Shown here: positions 61,349 through 64,000 of the stretch, one piece after another
Numbering within the stretch: the first letter of the stretch is position 1
Layout: the number at the start of each line of letters is the position of its first letter
Origin: GCA-2720975 sp964467985
GTDB lineage: Bacteria; Planctomycetota; UBA1135; GCA-002686595
Direction: 5' to 3'
Length of the DNA: 64,000 bases
NCBI GenBank assembly: GCA_964467985.1
Contig: CAYXTP010000016.1
Location: forward strand, 22,460 to 86,459
Notes under the pieces: generated by a model
What the model saw: only the letters and a program-made list of their open reading frames with translations
Databases searched by the model: none
What the model was told of the DNA's origin: nothing
Position numbers and translations under genes: made by a program

Positions 61349-63694
61349 ATGCCCACGCTCGTGCCGTTGCAAAAGCCCACTTTCGACGACCTCGCCCAGA
61401 ACTTCCACCACTGGGAAGTCATCGGCGACCTCACCGATCAGTGCATCGACTTGATGCTGAACCTGCGCCAGAGCGGGCACCCTGGCGGGTCCCGTTCGAA
61501 AGTGCCCATGATGGTGGCCGCGACCCTGGGTGCGGGTATGCGCTGGGACGTCCGCCGGCCGGAACACGCTAACGGCGACCGCTACGTACTTGTGGCCGGC
61601 CACTGCAACCCGGGCGCCTACGCCATGTTGGCGGTCTACAACGAAGCTCTGCGCATTATGCATGAGCGCACCGGGGACGCTCGCTATCTGGTTCCGAACA
61701 GCGACGAGCGCATGTTGACCGTCGAGGACTTGCTGCACCTACGCCATAACGGACAGCTGCCTGGTCATGCTGAAATGGAAGGCAAGACGTTGTTCTTCAA
61801 GTACAACACAGGTCCTTCTGGCCACGGCGCGCCGGCAGCGCTGGGTGAGGCCATGGCCCTCAAGCACGCTGGCTCCAAGGCCAAGGTGTTTGCGATGGAA
61901 GGCGAAGGCGGTCACACCGCAGGCTGTCACCACGAGGTCAAGAATTCGGCCTACGGACTGGGCCTCGACAACCTCGTCTACCTGCTCGACTGGAACGACT
62001 TTGGCATCGACCCTTTTGCCAACACTGAGGTCGCCCACGGCACGCCACAGGATTGGTTCGAAAATTACGGCTGGCGCGTGGCGGGCGTGGAAGACGGCAC
62101 GGACTACGCCCAGCTCACCCACGCTCTGTTGGAGGTTGTGCAGGCTGAGGACACCCAAGGCCGCCCGGGCTGCGTTTGGTTCAAGACACGCAAGGGCCGC
62201 GGCTTCCACATGTACGACGCGCCTTCCCACGGCAAGAGTCACGCGCGTAACTCCGATGGGTTCTGGAAGTGCCGAGCGGACTTCCAGGGCAAGTACGACG
62301 TCGAATTCGCCGGGTTTGGCGACACGACCGACCCGGGCGAAGAGGCTTGCCGCGAGCAGACCCGCGGGTGGTTCGACACGGTGTTCAGCGTCCTGCGCAA
62401 CACGGACGGCCTGGCTGAATACTTGGCTGACAGGCTTGTGGACCTGGGTGAATCCCTCGACGAGCCAGACCTGAGCGAATCCTTGCATCTAGATACCGAT
62501 CGCAACATGGCCGCCGATCTGTCCTGGCTGGATCAAGACACGTTGCCGGCCGAGCTCTTCATCGAGCCCGGCACAAAAGCCGCCAACAAGGACGGCCTGG
62601 CCAAGTTCGGGTCGTGGGTCAACGCGCTGGCCAATGAACAAATGGGACGGCCTCTGGTCCTGGCCTGCTCCGCCGACCTGGCGGACTCCACCTCGATTTC
62701 GGGCTTTGCCAAGGACTTCGGCGACCGACCCGGGTTCGGCTGGTACGAACGCAACACCAACCCCATGGGCTCGTTGTTGCCGCAGCAAATCACCGAGTTC
62801 ACCAACGCAGGTTTGATGTGCGGCGCTGCCACCGTGAACCTGCACCCCGATCCAGAGAGTGAGTTCCTCGGGTACTGGGGCACATGTTCTACGTACGGCA
62901 GCTTCTCATACCTGAAGTACGGGATGATGCGCCTGTTCAGCCAGCTCTCACAAGACTGCGAGCTGAAGACGGGCAAGGTGATCTGGATCGCCGGGCACTC
63001 GGGTCCCGAGACGGCGGAGGACTCGCGCACGCACTTCGGTGTGTTCGCCCCTATGGTCACCCAAATGTTCCCCGAGGGACACGTCATCAACTTGCATCCC
63101 TTTGAGGCCAATGAGGTTGCCCCCTGCCTGGCGGCCGCCTTGCAGACCGACCGGCCGATCATCGCGCTGCACCTCACCCGCCCGGGGGTCGAGACGCCTG
63201 ACCGCGCGCGCCTCGGCATGGCCTCCCACATGGAAGCCGCCAAGGGCGCCTACGTGATCCGCGACTACGACCCCACGCGTCCCAGGGAAGGAGCCATCAT
63301 CATCGAGGGCACCAGCCCCATGGCCTCCATCATCAGCCTGCTGCCGCGCTTCGAGAGCGGCGAGGGCCCGAACGTGAAGCTCGTGGCCGCTACTTCCTAC
63401 GAGCTGTTCAAGCTGCAGCCCAAGGAATACCGCAACACGGTATTGCACAAGACCGAGTGGATCGACTCCACGGTGATTTCGAACGGCGCCCGCATCGGAA
63501 TGCACCACTGGCTCTCGTCCAAGGTCGCCGAAGAATACGCCATGACCCCCGACTGGGACGACCGCTGGCGCACGGGCGGGTCACTAGATGAGGTGATCGC
63601 CGAAGCTCATCTGGATCCTGACTCCCTCTGGGATGGCATCGGACGCTTTGCAGCAGAGCGCGAAGTGCGCTTGGGGCGGCTGGCCCACCCCTAG
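61349..63694 (+). CDS. Transketolase-like thiamine-diphosphate enzyme
   Basis: A 781-residue cytoplasmic enzyme, longer than classical transketolase (about 660). The N-terminal domain has RQSGHPGGSRSK, as in transketolases. The ThDP-binding stretch runs from EGEGGHTAGCHHEVKNS to LLDWND. The second pyrimidine domain follows (LACSADLADSTSISGFAKDF, TCSTYGSFSYLKYGMMR, AGHSGPETAEDSRTHFG), then a C-terminal domain with LHLTRPGVETPDR. In canonical transketolase the ThDP site begins with GDG; here it is GEG. It could act on sugar phosphates or on another ketose donor or acceptor pair. A TACAAT element at 61301-61306 is 42 nt before the start. Confidence 0.85.
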   Translation: MPTLVPLQKPTFDDLAQNFHHWEVIGDLTDQCIDLMLNLRQSGHPGGSRSKVPMMVAATLGAGMRWDVRRPEHANGDRYVLVAGHCNPGAYAMLAVYNEALRIMHERTGDARYLVPNSDERMLTVEDLLHLRHNGQLPGHAEMEGKTLFFKYNTGPSGHGAPAALGEAMALKHAGSKAKVFAMEGEGGHTAGCHHEVKNSAYGLGLDNLVYLLDWNDFGIDPFANTEVAHGTPQDWFENYGWRVAGVEDGTDYAQLTHALLEVVQAEDTQGRPGCVWFKTRKGRGFHMYDAPSHGKSHARNSDGFWKCRADFQGKYDVEFAGFGDTTDPGEEACREQTRGWFDTVFSVLRNTDGLAEYLADRLVDLGESLDEPDLSESLHLDTDRNMAADLSWLDQDTLPAELFIEPGTKAANKDGLAKFGSWVNALANEQMGRPLVLACSADLADSTSISGFAKDFGDRPGFGWYERNTNPMGSLLPQQITEFTNAGLMCGAATVNLHPDPESEFLGYWGTCSTYGSFSYLKYGMMRLFSQLSQDCELKTGKVIWIAGHSGPETAEDSRTHFGVFAPMVTQMFPEGHVINLHPFEANEVAPCLAAALQTDRPIIALHLTRPGVETPDRARLGMASHMEAAKGAYVIRDYDPTRPREGAIIIEGTSPMASIISLLPRFESGEGPNVKLVAATSYELFKLQPKEYRNTVLHKTEWIDSTVISNGARIGMHHWLSSKVAEEYAMTPDWDDRWRTGGSLDEVIAEAHLDPDSLWDGIGRFAAEREVRLGRLAHP

Positions 63695-63698
63695 CCTT

Positions 63699-64000
63699 TC
63701 ATCGCGGGCGTTCGGTGAGGATCTTCAGCAGGTCCGCTTTGGAGATTTCCGAGCTGGCTTCCACGCTGCCGTCTGGATTCAGTACGTAGATCCCTGGCAG
63801 GGGGGCGCTTGAGCCGTCGGCGAGGGTACTGCCGCTCGGCGTAGCGGACTGGATTCCGCCACGCTCTTTGAAGGTCTCCCCAATGAAGAAGTAGGCGTGG
63901 GGCCTGCGGATGATAAGACGCACATAGGCATCGGCAGCCCGCACAACGTCCGGGTCGTTCAACGTGGTCGAGAGTGCACCACTCTCGAATCGGGTGGAGG
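63699..64000 (-). CDS. C-terminal part of a thioredoxin-fold-like protein, cut by window edge
   Basis: The frame is open from the right edge to the stop at 63699 (about 100 codons), so the start is beyond the window. The visible part looks like the second half of a thioredoxin-like fold: LNDPDVVRAADAYVRLIIRRP, FFIGETF, and GIYVLNPDGSVEASS. The latter matches the strand-turn-strand after the cis-proline in TlpA/thioredoxin-like secreted proteins. No cysteine is present in this part; any active site would lie upstream. It is convergent with the transketolase-like gene, 4 nt apart. Confidence 0.65.
   Translation of the reverse strand, partial: STRFESGALSTTLNDPDVVRAADAYVRLIIRRPHAYFFIGETFKERGGIQSATPSGSTLADGSSAPLPGIYVLNPDGSVEASSEISKADLLKILTERPR

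Noticed and set aside
1..64000. tRNA/rRNA genes, CRISPR arrays, insertion sequences, prophage or attachment sites
   Set aside because: No cloverleaf-like T-loop consensus, regular spaced repeats, transposase, integrase or phage structural gene was seen in reading either strand.

Overview
This is a GC-rich bacterial chromosome segment, most likely from Planctomycetota (possibly the Saltatorellus/Engelhardtia side). That placement is inferred, with no rRNA or other marker in view. It rests on many secreted sulfatases, an ASPIC/UnbV FG-GAP protein, a prenyltransferase-repeat/discoidin protein, and an esterase with a C-terminal domain of about 120 residues common in that lineage. No tRNA, rRNA, CRISPR, IS element or phage gene was seen. 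Coding density is very high. Many genes overlap by ATGA, GTGA, TAATG or TGATG, and several transcription starts appear to have very short or no leaders.

Layout. 1-9449 (minus): a sulfated-glycan/uronate locus with a large secreted prenyltransferase-repeat protein, a glucuronokinase-like GHMP kinase, a sugar nucleotidyltransferase, a Gfo/Idh/MocA oxidoreductase and two sulfatases, the last running off the left edge. 9627-16537: a pilin-like protein, a DUF1858-like/rhodanese protein, a PHB-depolymerase-type esterase, and a molybdopterin oxidoreductase with a fused FeS-NrfD partner. 16657-24865 (plus): a hydrolase that has lost its nucleophile, a TPR protein coupled to an ASPIC/UnbV protein, then a three-gene ATGA-coupled unit: an APC amino-acid permease fused to PTS-EIIA and RCK_C domains, an iodotyrosine-deiodinase homologue, and an unknown protein. 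24901-28151 (minus): a TrpD2-like enzyme, an octaheme cytochrome c and a membrane protein.

28310-44365 (minus) is an array of eleven consecutive secreted amidohydrolase-fold genes (twelve domains), ending at a terminator and starting beside a 329-bp hairpin-rich intergenic region. Four genes keep the full metal-ligand set. Seven have lost the HxH motif.

44695-55955: YjbQ, a bacterial dynamin-like GTPase and a nearly complete nucleoside catabolism set (NupC, purine nucleoside phosphorylase, pyrimidine phosphorylase, phosphopentomutase, DeoC and an RpiB-like protein). DeoC and the RpiB-like protein carry long N-terminal extensions like microcompartment cargo. Between these groups, 50001-51110 encodes a TlpA/thioredoxin-like protein whose first active-site cysteine codon is TGA (W-TGA-G-P-C). 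It is followed by a perfect 7-bp hairpin with a GGUC loop, which is the best candidate in the window for a new selenoprotein. 56050-64000: a gluzincin-like peptidase, an alkaline-phosphatase-superfamily protein with Thr at the sulfatase cysteine position, a DUF456 protein, a GT-C glycosyltransferase, a large transketolase-like enzyme and the end of a thioredoxin-like gene.
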